Positions 1 through 5,798 of a stretch of DNA of 6,505 bases are shown here, piece after piece. A program made the translations under genes and the position numbers. The stretch's first letter is position 1, and each line of letters opens with the position of its first letter. Source of the stretch: Roseburia sp. (GTDB taxonomy: Bacteria; Bacillota; Clostridia; Lachnospirales; Lachnospiraceae); the NCBI GenBank assembly GCA_017626625.1, contig JAGAIK010000690.1, positions 1 to 6,505 of the forward strand. The letters run 5' to 3'. Below the pieces are notes generated by a model, which was not told the origin of the DNA, ran no database searches, and was given only the letters and a program-made list of their open reading frames with translations.

Positions 1-23
1 GAAGTGTGTCAATTTTAAAAAAG

Positions 24-68
24 ATTTCTAAAAAAACGAAAGTTTTGTTTTATATTTTCTTTAGAAAT
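24..68. other. AT-rich inverted repeats at the end of murI
   Basis: ATTTCTAAA (24-32) and TTTAGAAAT (60-68) are a perfect 9-bp inverted repeat, and the right arm contains the murI stop codon (61-63). Nested inside is an AAAAC/GTTTT stem; on the minus strand it is followed by a run of T. It could be a weak terminator for the sbcD-sbcC-murI unit, but it has almost no GC pairs and such pairing is easily found by chance in AT-rich DNA. Confidence 0.3.
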
Positions 69-855
69 TTTTACGGTTTGTTTTATGTTCCAGCAGGAAA
101 CGGCAGAGAGTCAGTATTTCCGGGCTATCCAGACTGTTTTCAAATACAACCTGCCCCGGTCTGCCGGAAACATTTAACAGTTCCATTTCCTCCAGTCGGC
201 GTTTCGTCTCCCTTGCGGTTCCCTCCCCGCCGTCAAAAATCTGCACATTTTTTCCCAAAACCTTTTGTATCATCTCACGAACCAGAGGATAATGGGTACA
301 GCCTAACACCACGCTGTCCACCGGATATGTCAGGTAATCTGCAAATAATTTTGTCAGAAACTGCTCCAAGGCGGGGCTGTCTAGCTCTCCCCGCTCCACA
401 AATTCCACCAGCCCCGGACAGGGCAGGGAAAGAATCTCCGCCTCCATACGGTATTGTCCCATCAAATGCTGGAATTTTTCCTCCCGCAGCGTCATGGGGG
501 TCGCCATCACCAGCACCCTCTTATGATTTCCCGCATGAACCGCCGGTTTTAATGCGGGTTCAATGCCAATCACCGGAATCTCCCGGTAAGTTTCCCTTAA
601 TATATTAATGGCTGCGCTTGTGGCGGTATTACATGCCACCACCAGAGCTTTCGCTCCCTGCTCCATCAAATGAGCTGCATCTGCACAGGTCAGTTTCCGC
701 ACCTCCTCTATGGTTTTCGTTCCATAGGGAGCGTTTTTTGAATCTCCGAAATAAATAAAATTTTCACCGGGCATAAGCGCTGTCAATTCCCGCAGCACGC
801 TGATACCGCCAATACCGGAATCAAATATGCCTATCGGCTGTTCTCTCTTTTCCAT
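61..855 (-). CDS. murI: Glutamate racemase
   Basis: MurI interconverts L- and D-glutamate in the cytoplasm by a cofactor-independent two-cysteine mechanism and supplies D-glutamate for the peptidoglycan stem peptide. Counting from the ATG at 855 the protein has 264 residues, the usual family size. The N-terminal substrate motif IGIFDSGIGG is at 8-17 (Asp12, Ser13), GDSKNAPYGT at 37-46, the first catalytic cysteine in VVACNTATSA (Cys75), the second in LGCTHYPL (Cys186, with His188). All catalytic residues are present. I chose the start at 855 because AGCAGGA (862-868) lies six bases upstream and the family motif begins at residue 8; an ATG at 861 abuts that site. The frame stays open up to an ATG at 978 that overlaps the end of sbcC, adding 41 basic residues encoded mainly by a tandem repeat; I think this is not part of the mature enzyme, but it cannot be excluded. 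Probably the last gene of the sbcD-sbcC-murI unit. Confidence 0.95.
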   Translation of the reverse strand: MEKREQPIGIFDSGIGGISVLRELTALMPGENFIYFGDSKNAPYGTKTIEEVRKLTCADAAHLMEQGAKALVVACNTATSAAINILRETYREIPVIGIEPALKPAVHAGNHKRVLVMATPMTLREEKFQHLMGQYRMEAEILSLPCPGLVEFVERGELDSPALEQFLTKLFADYLTYPVDSVVLGCTHYPLVREMIQKVLGKNVQIFDGGEGTARETKRRLEEMELLNVSGRPGQVVFENSLDSPEILTLCRFLLEHKTNRKNF

Positions 856-861
856 AACCAT

Positions 862-868
862 TCCTGCT
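862..868 (-). promoter_or_regulatory. Ribosome binding site deciding the murI start
   Basis: On the minus strand AGCAGGA lies six bases before the ATG at 855 and directly against the ATG at 861. The spacing favours 855, which gives a racemase of normal length. A competing site, AAAGGAAG, lies about nine bases before the ATG at 978 inside the last codons of sbcC. Confidence 0.5.
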
Positions 869-892
869 TTCCATTGTTCTTCCGCCGCAGCC

Positions 893-986
893 TTCTTCAC
901 TCCATGCGGCTTTGCTTTTTTCTCCACCACTCTTCGCTCCATGCGGCTTTGCTTTTTTGCCGTCACTCTTCGCTCCATGCGGCTTT
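893..986. repeat. Three-copy tandem repeat at the sbcC-murI junction
   Basis: A 21-bp core occurs at 966-986, 930-950 and 893-913, a period of 36 to 37 bp. The first two cores are identical; the third differs at two positions. The bases between the cores also begin alike: GCTTTTTT follows the cores on the plus strand at 914-921 and 951-958. On the minus strand the core contains GCATGGAGCGAAGAG, and the 966-986 copy encodes the last residues of SbcC (KAAWSEE); the sbcC stop codon at 963-965 follows it. The other copies fill most of the 107-bp gap to murI, so the array looks like a duplication of the sbcC 3' end. Each copy carries an ATG; those at 978 and 942 are in the murI frame, while the one at 905 reads ATG GAG TGA and stops at once. 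Confidence 0.9.
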
Positions 987-3900
987 ACTTCCTTTATCCG
1001 ACCGTGTCACCACAAGCTTACGGTCAATCTGCTCTTTTAACTCCGTTACATGGGAAATAATTCCAATCATTCTTTGATTTCCCGCCAGCTCATTCAGTAC
1101 CTCAATGGCATGTGTCCTCGCCTGCACGTCGAGGGAACCGAAGCCCTCATCAATAAACATCATATCCATATGGATTGCCCCGGCATTTCTGGTGGCAATA
1201 TCGGAGAGTCCTAACGCCATGGCAAGGGCAGCCAAAAATGCTTCCCCGCCGGATAAGGTTTTGACGTCACGCTCACTGTCCGTCACCAGGCTGTACACCG
1301 ATAAATCCAGACCTTCATTGGACTTTTTCCCTGCACTGCTCTCCTCTTTTAATTTTAACATAAACTGCTGGTTGCTCATCACAAGCAGCCGTTTGTTTGC
1401 CTCCCGGATAATCTGCTCAAAATACTGCCGCTGGATATAAGTTTCAAAATCTATCTTCGCCGAGCCGGAAAGCCTGCCGCTGGCGGTCTTATACAGGCTT
1501 TTTACCACCGCATCCTGCGCCTTCAGCTTTTCTGCCCTTTCGATATAACGCCTGCTGTTTTCCAATACGGAATGGTCTGTCTCGTATGCCGTGTGCATGG
1601 CAAGCCGCTGCCCCTCCGTCTCTTTCCGCCGCCGCGCTGTCTCTTTCTGACACTGTTTTAGTGCCGCCATGTCCGCCCGCTCTTTTCCGGCAGCGGCTTT
1701 TTCTAAAGATTTTATTTCCCCGGCGTTTTTTTGACATTGTTCGCTGTATTCCCGGCATTTTTTTTCTAAGGCTTCTATGCTTCTCTCTGAAAGCTTCACC
1801 GCCCGGTACGCCGCTATATCCGCAAATCCGGCTTTTTCTAAAGCTGCCTCAAAGGCTTTCTGTGCCTGCTTTTCCTCTTTTTCTAACTGTTTTTTCTTTT
1901 CCTGCTCCTGTTTTAGCTGTCCCTGTTTGACGTCAATCTCCTGCTTTAAGCTTTCCTGCGCTCTGCGCTCCTTCTCAAAATCCTCTCTCTTACGGGAAAT
2001 TTCTTTTTTCAGCCGCTCTAACTCTTTCCTTGCGGCTGCTTCATTCTCAAAAACAAGCCCTTCCCGGATACGCGCCGTTTCCTTTTGGCATTCCTGGTAG
2101 TCCCGTTTTTTCTCCGCTAGCACAGCCCTGCTTACGGTGCTGCTGCCAGACTTGTTTTCCTCATCCACAGCCTTATCGCCCGCCGTGCCCTTCCTACCTG
2201 ACTGTTCCACCCTTTCGGCTCTGCCTTCCTTATCCGAAGGCTCCCAATCCACCGTTTCCAGCTTGCCGCATCGGCTTGCCTCACCAATCGCGCCTTCCCT
2301 GCCTGATGTATTCTTCTGATACATCCGAAGCAATGCTTCCGGCAGTTTCTCAATGCGTGTCCGGTACTCTGCAAACGGGCAGTCCGCCTCTTTCTCAAAA
2401 TTCTCCCGCTCCCGCTGTAGCTGCATGTTTGTCTCTGAGAGAGCAAGCTTCACTGTCTCAAACTTCTGCCGCATCTGTTCCCGTGCCGTCTCTGCCTGCT
2501 CCCGCTGCTGTTTTGCCCGTTCCACATCTTCCTCGGAAACAGCGTCCCGGGACTTCTCCGCAGGCTTCGGGTGATGGGTGGAACCGCAGACCGGGCAGGG
2601 CGTTCCTTCCTCTAAATGTTCTGCCAAAATTCCCGCCTGTCCCATTAACAGCAGTTTATACTTCCTATCATACTGCCCTGCCGCCTCTTCCGCAAGCCGC
2701 TGTTTTTCCTCTAACGCTTGTCTCGCCTGTTCCTGCGCCTTCTCTTTCTCCTGTGCCTCCCGCATGAAAAGCTCTACCTGTCCCATTTTCTGTGACAGCA
2801 TTCTGTGATAGCACATTTCCGCCTCTGCATAATGGCTCTTTGCTTCCCTTTCCCTCTCCGCTGCAACCGTTAATTCTTCATAGGCAGGAAGGCTTTCCTC
2901 GATACGGTGGATGTTCCGCTGTCCTTCTTCCTCCTCGGAGTGCAGCGTCGTTTCCCTGTCTCTTAACAGTGTTTCCCTCTGCTGGAATTTTATTCCTGCC
3001 TCCTCAATCTGTTGGGTCAGTTTTTTCTCTTCTCTCCGGGAGTTTTCTAATTCCTGCTGCTTCCTGTTATACTTTTCCTCCTCCACCGCCGTCTTTGCCG
3101 CCTTTTTCGCCGCAGCAATCTGTTCCTTCCGGCTGTTATCCTCTGTCTCCTGTTCCTTTAGCTTCTGCCCCTTCGCCCTTGCTTTCTCCAGGCTGTCAAA
3201 AAGCCGCTCTGCATCTTCCGCACTTTTGATTTCCCCGCTGACACGCTCTAATTCTTTCTGCAGCTCCTTTAAAAGCTTCTCAAGCTCCTGTTCCTTCTCC
3301 TTTGCAAACTCTACCACGTCCTCTAAGGCAGGCTTCTCCCCTTCCTCCGTTTCCACGCCCTCAGGATAAATAATTCTTGCCTGCTCCTGCTCCATGGCGC
3401 GCTCATTTTCTTCTATCTGAAAATCCATGGCGGCAGAGCGCCTCCGCAGCCTTTCCTGTACGCTCCAGTAAGCCCCCGTCTGAAACAGCCTGGAAAATAT
3501 CTGTTTCCGCTCATCGGATTTCGTATAAAGCAGTTTTAAAAATTCTCCCTGGGCAATCATCACCGTCTGGGTAAACTGCTCTCTGGTCAGACCCACGATT
3601 TCTAAAATCTTTGCGTCCGTCCCCGTCTTTTTCTCCGGGAAAACCGTACCGTCCGGCAGGGTCAGCTCCACACCGCCCGCCACCTTCTGCTCCTTGCTTT
3701 TCCCGTTTTTTAACTGCCGCATGATTCTGTAATCCGGGTTTCTGCGCACCTTATAAATTTCTCCGCCATAGGAAAAGGTAAATTCCACATAAGTCTCGGT
3801 GCCGTCCTTGGCATACTGGCTGCGCATCATGCTGCCGTTTCTCTCCCCGCCGCTGGTCTGATTATAGAGGGCGTAAGTGATGGCGTCAAAAATCGTAGTC

Positions 3901-4019
3901 TTGCCCGCCCCCGTATCTCCGGTAATCAGAAAAATCCCCTGCTCCTGCTTTGAAAAATCTATCGTTGTCTTTCCGGCGTAAGAGCCGAATGCCGACATGG
4001 TAAGGGTCAATGGTTTCAT
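963..4019 (-). CDS. sbcC: SbcC, ATPase subunit of the SbcCD nuclease
   Basis: Rad50-type SMC-like ATPase that partners SbcD; the complex uses ATP to process DNA hairpins and protein-blocked ends. At 1018 residues it is close to E. coli SbcC. The N-terminal ATPase half has Walker A GDTGAGKTT (34-42) and a Q-loop VMIAQGEF (Gln157). A long Glu/Lys/Gln-rich coiled coil runs from about 190 to 470, turns at the zinc hook CPVC (Cys475, Cys478), and returns to about 845. The C-terminal half has KIDFETYIQ near 853, the ABC signature LSGGE (922-926), Walker B FIDE (955-958, catalytic Glu958), D-loop SLD (962-964) and switch His990. All active-site motifs are intact. The ATG overlaps the sbcD stop as ATGA, and GGAGG (4027-4031) lies seven bases upstream, so translation is probably coupled. 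Unusual: residues about 570-630 in the returning arm are rich in Gly, Ser and charged residues and do not look like coiled coil. The last codons form the first copy of a tandem repeat. Confidence 0.97.
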   Translation of the reverse strand: MKPLTLTMSAFGSYAGKTTIDFSKQEQGIFLITGDTGAGKTTIFDAITYALYNQTSGGERNGSMMRSQYAKDGTETYVEFTFSYGGEIYKVRRNPDYRIMRQLKNGKSKEQKVAGGVELTLPDGTVFPEKKTGTDAKILEIVGLTREQFTQTVMIAQGEFLKLLYTKSDERKQIFSRLFQTGAYWSVQERLRRRSAAMDFQIEENERAMEQEQARIIYPEGVETEEGEKPALEDVVEFAKEKEQELEKLLKELQKELERVSGEIKSAEDAERLFDSLEKARAKGQKLKEQETEDNSRKEQIAAAKKAAKTAVEEEKYNRKQQELENSRREEKKLTQQIEEAGIKFQQRETLLRDRETTLHSEEEEGQRNIHRIEESLPAYEELTVAAEREREAKSHYAEAEMCYHRMLSQKMGQVELFMREAQEKEKAQEQARQALEEKQRLAEEAAGQYDRKYKLLLMGQAGILAEHLEEGTPCPVCGSTHHPKPAEKSRDAVSEEDVERAKQQREQAETAREQMRQKFETVKLALSETNMQLQRERENFEKEADCPFAEYRTRIEKLPEALLRMYQKNTSGREGAIGEASRCGKLETVDWEPSDKEGRAERVEQSGRKGTAGDKAVDEENKSGSSTVSRAVLAEKKRDYQECQKETARIREGLVFENEAAARKELERLKKEISRKREDFEKERRAQESLKQEIDVKQGQLKQEQEKKKQLEKEEKQAQKAFEAALEKAGFADIAAYRAVKLSERSIEALEKKCREYSEQCQKNAGEIKSLEKAAAGKERADMAALKQCQKETARRRKETEGQRLAMHTAYETDHSVLENSRRYIERAEKLKAQDAVVKSLYKTASGRLSGSAKIDFETYIQRQYFEQIIREANKRLLVMSNQQFMLKLKEESSAGKKSNEGLDLSVYSLVTDSERDVKTLSGGEAFLAALAMALGLSDIATRNAGAIHMDMMFIDEGFGSLDVQARTHAIEVLNELAGNQRMIGIISHVTELKEQIDRKLVVTRSDKGSKAAWSEE

Positions 4020-5173
4020 TCCTCCGCCTCCGTTTCCGCCTGCAGCACCTCTTTTAACATCATATCTTCCTCTTCCGTCAGCTCCCTGCCGTTCATGTCC
4101 TTAAAAAAGGCGCAGAATGCACCGTAAGGACTTAAATCTCCTAAGGGTTCTTCCGAAAACTCCAATATCTTTCTGGTTCTTGCATTGTCAATCCTGATTT
4201 CCAAAATCCGGTCAAAATTCGCCTCTAACCGCTCCTTAGGGTGATACGCCTCCACCTCGTCTGTCAGGGTAATGCTGACAAAATCTCCCCGCATATCCTC
4301 CGTGGCTGCGGCTAGAATTTCTTCTAATTCTCCCGTCAGCTTCCTTACCTGCCGCAGCGGCTTTAAGGGCAGTCTGCTGATTTTGGGACTGCTGCCCTTT
4401 TCCCCTAATTCCACCACGGTAATGCTTTTTTCTGTCTCCGCCTCGCTGACGGAATAGGGCAGGGGCGTACCGCAGTAGCGGTACTGTTCCTTTCCGATTT
4501 TCTGCGCCTTATGGATATGCCCTAACGCCGCATAATCAAAAGGCTCTAGCACCGCCGTATCCACATTTTCGATACCGCCCACCATCCGTATTTCGGAATC
4601 GCAGGTTTCCGGCTCCTTCCCCGACGCCGTGTAAAACTGATGGCTTATCAGCACATTCCGCCTTGATGTATCTATTTTTTCCCGCTCTAACACCTTTTTC
4701 ACTGCCATGTCGTAGCTCTTTATCTCATCCGCAAAAAGCTTCCGCACATATCCCGGCTTCACAAAGGGCAGCAGATAAAAATCCACCTCCCCAAATTCGT
4801 CCGCAAGCGTCACCTTTTTTACCTGTTCCTCCGGCTGTGTGGGAGGCATCCCCGCAATATACACGTCATGCTTTGCCAGAATGCTGCTGGCAAAATCAAT
4901 ACGTTTGGCGCTGTCATGGTTTCCCGCAATCAGAAGAACAGGAATCCGGGGCGTAATATCATTCAGGGACGATAAAAAATCATCGAAAAGGGCAACCGCT
5001 TCCGCAGAGGGCACCGGAACGTCAAAGATATCCCCGGCTATCACAACGGCGTCCGGCATTTCCTTTTCCGCTAATTCCACAATCTGTTTTAATATATGCT
5101 TCTGCTCCGCCAATAGGCTGTAGTGATGAAGCTGTTTCCCGATATGCAAATCCGATAAATGAAAAATTTTCAC
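4016..5173 (-). CDS. sbcD: SbcD, nuclease subunit of the SbcCD complex
   Basis: Mre11-type metallophosphoesterase of 385 residues that supplies the Mn-dependent exo- and endonuclease activity of SbcCD. The phosphoesterase motifs appear in order: DLH (Asp8, His10), GDIFD (47-51, Asp48), GNHD (84-87, Asn85, His86), ISHQF (His178) and GHIH (218-221, His219, His221). They should bind two metal ions. TPLPYSVSEAE follows the last motif, and the C-terminal part from about 265 matches the capping and SbcC-binding region of the family by position. The start is GTG at 5171-5173: its first residues KIFHLSDLHIG fit the family's N-terminus, and AAGGGGGAG (5180-5188) sits six bases upstream. It overlaps sbcC by four bases and is the first gene of the minus-strand unit, divergent from the zinc-ribbon gene. 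Confidence 0.97.
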   Translation of the reverse strand: MKIFHLSDLHIGKQLHHYSLLAEQKHILKQIVELAEKEMPDAVVIAGDIFDVPVPSAEAVALFDDFLSSLNDITPRIPVLLIAGNHDSAKRIDFASSILAKHDVYIAGMPPTQPEEQVKKVTLADEFGEVDFYLLPFVKPGYVRKLFADEIKSYDMAVKKVLEREKIDTSRRNVLISHQFYTASGKEPETCDSEIRMVGGIENVDTAVLEPFDYAALGHIHKAQKIGKEQYRYCGTPLPYSVSEAETEKSITVVELGEKGSSPKISRLPLKPLRQVRKLTGELEEILAAATEDMRGDFVSITLTDEVEAYHPKERLEANFDRILEIRIDNARTRKILEFSEEPLGDLSPYGAFCAFFKDMNGRELTEEEDMMLKEVLQAETEAEE

Positions 5174-5179
5174 AAAAAA

Positions 5180-5188
5180 CTCCCCCTT
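5180..5188 (-). promoter_or_regulatory. Ribosome binding site of sbcD
   Basis: AAGGGGGAG on the minus strand, followed by six T residues and then the GTG start. The strong site supports the non-ATG start at 5173. Confidence 0.8.
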
Positions 5189-5208
5189 ATGCGCTTACCT
5201 TTTATATT

Positions 5209-5239
5209 ATTACAAGAAAATATTCCCTTTTTCTGTCAC
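5209..5239 (-). promoter_or_regulatory. Tentative promoter of sbcD-sbcC-murI
   Basis: On the minus strand GTGACA (5234-5239, five of six matches to the -35 consensus) is followed after 19 bases by TGTAAT (5209-5214, five of six to the -10 consensus but lacking the important second A). TATAAA at 5201-5206 is another -10 candidate without a good -35 box. A promoter is expected in this AT-rich stretch, since it is the only intergenic region upstream of sbcD; the exact boxes are uncertain. Confidence 0.3.
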
Positions 5240-5242
5240 TTC

Positions 5243-5251
5243 TGCTATAAT
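5243..5251 (+). promoter_or_regulatory. Extended -10 promoter of the zinc-ribbon gene
   Basis: TGCTATAAT is a consensus -10 box (5246-5251) with the TGN extension. The -35 position at 17-bp spacing (5223-5228, TTCCCT) matches poorly, which an extended -10 can offset. Transcription should start near 5258, giving a short leader that ends in the Shine-Dalgarno at 5271. Confidence 0.7.
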
Positions 5252-5270
5252 AGTTTCGTGAATAAGAACC

Positions 5271-5278
5271 GGAGGTGA
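5271..5278 (+). promoter_or_regulatory. Ribosome binding site that decides the start of the zinc-ribbon gene
   Basis: GGAGGTGA is a near-perfect Shine-Dalgarno. A GTG at 5275 in the same reading frame lies inside it and so cannot be served by it. The in-frame TTG at 5284 is five bases downstream, at normal spacing, and is the likely start. Confidence 0.8.
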
Positions 5279-5283
5279 CCTTA

Positions 5284-5712
5284 TTGGAGCATAAAAAACT
5301 TTTTGACGAATATAGATACTGTGAAATCTGCAACGTTCCTATGCCATTGACTTATGAAAATTCGGTCTGTCCCGGCTGTGTGGAAGAAAAATTATTCCGT
5401 GATGTAAAAGAATATATCCGTGCTAATGATGTAACCGAATATGATGTTGCCTATGAATTTCACATTCCCATCCGCAAGGTGAAGAAGTGGATTCAGGAAG
5501 GGCGTATTGAATACAAAGAAGATGTTGCGAAAAAAAATATTATGGACGTTCACTGCAAAATCTGCGGAAAACCAATTTCTTTCGGCACCATCTGCTCAAG
5601 CTGTCTCAAACAGTCAGCCTCTTCTAATCAGGTTCCGGCTTCCTCAAAGCAGGAAACAGAAAACCGCGACAGAGTTGGACACATTTCTTTCCTTACAAAT
5701 GCGGACGATTAA
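5284..5712 (+). CDS. Double zinc-ribbon protein with helix-turn-helix-like centre, function unknown
   Basis: Protein of 142 residues from a TTG start. Two four-cysteine sets are visible: CEIC and CPGC (Cys13, 16, 29, 32) at the N-terminus, and CKIC and CSSC (Cys91, 94, 104, 107) after the middle. Each looks like a zinc ribbon. Between them, DVTEYDVAYEFHIPIRKVKKW (start Asp49, end Trp69) followed by IQEGRIEY resembles a helix-turn-helix of the kind that ends in 'I..GRI', as in MerR-like or DNA-binding modules. The tail after about 110 is rich in Ser, Gln and Asn and probably disordered. No signal peptide or membrane segment is seen, so it should be cytoplasmic. The ribbon-HTH-ribbon order recalls B. 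subtilis YvyF (flagellar operon protein family), from memory of that family; no flagellar gene is nearby, so a flagellar role is not supported. It is a single gene with its own promoter and terminator. It could be a transcription or nucleic-acid-binding regulator. Confidence 0.88.
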   Translation: MEHKKLFDEYRYCEICNVPMPLTYENSVCPGCVEEKLFRDVKEYIRANDVTEYDVAYEFHIPIRKVKKWIQEGRIEYKEDVAKKNIMDVHCKICGKPISFGTICSSCLKQSASSNQVPASSKQETENRDRVGHISFLTNADD

Positions 5713-5734
5713 TTGCAGACTTTTCTCTGCAATT
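5711..5734 (+). other. Perfect 9-bp hairpin at the stop codon of the zinc-ribbon gene
   Basis: AATTGCAGA (5711-5719) and TCTGCAATT (5726-5734) pair perfectly around a six-base loop CTTTTC. The left arm includes the last two bases of the TAA stop. No T-tract follows, so it is not itself an intrinsic terminator. A second small hairpin, TTGCC with GGCAA (5734-5747), follows directly. These may protect the mRNA 3' end or act as part of a compound terminator. Confidence 0.6.
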
Positions 5735-5748
5735 TGCCATAGGGCAAT

Positions 5749-5794
5749 AAAAGGGTATTCAAAAAGCCCTCCGGCTTTTGAAACACCCTTTTTT
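5749..5794. terminator. Bidirectional intrinsic terminator between the zinc-ribbon and suf genes
   Basis: AAAAGGGT (5749-5756) pairs with ACCCTTTT (5785-5792), and the inner part TTCAAAA/AGCC pairs with GGCT/TTTTGAA around a CTCC loop (5769-5772), with small mismatches between. The plus-strand transcript ends in a run of six T (5789-5794); the minus-strand one ends in CCCTTTTATTG. It lies between convergent stop codons (5712 and 5799), so it can stop both transcripts. Confidence 0.88.
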
Positions 5795-5798
5795 CGTA

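Noticed and set aside
7..12. TTGACA on the minus strand as a -35 box for a gene to the left
   Set aside because: The hexamer is a perfect match, but the window ends before any -10 box could be seen, so it cannot be supported.
6..608. A 200-residue open frame on the plus strand
   Set aside because: Antisense to the well-supported murI gene; low-complexity Pro/Ser composition and no recognisable motif.
893..986. A possible small CRISPR array, because of the 36-37 bp period
   Set aside because: The intervals between cores are only 15-16 bp and resemble each other, the array overlaps sbcC coding sequence, and no cas gene is present. It is a simple tandem repeat.
2132..2446. A 104-residue minus-strand frame inside sbcC
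   Set aside because: An alternative frame within an intact sbcC; sbcC shows no frameshift there, and the frame has no recognisable motif.
2030..2767. A 245-residue proline-rich open frame on the plus strand
   Set aside because: It lies fully antisense to the sbcC coiled-coil region, where Glu/Lys/Gln-rich codons read backward give Ser/Pro/Leu-rich frames. It has no recognisable domain.
5275..5283. GTG at 5275 as the start of the zinc-ribbon gene
   Set aside because: It sits inside the Shine-Dalgarno GGAGGTGA and has no site of its own upstream; the TTG at 5284 is correctly spaced.
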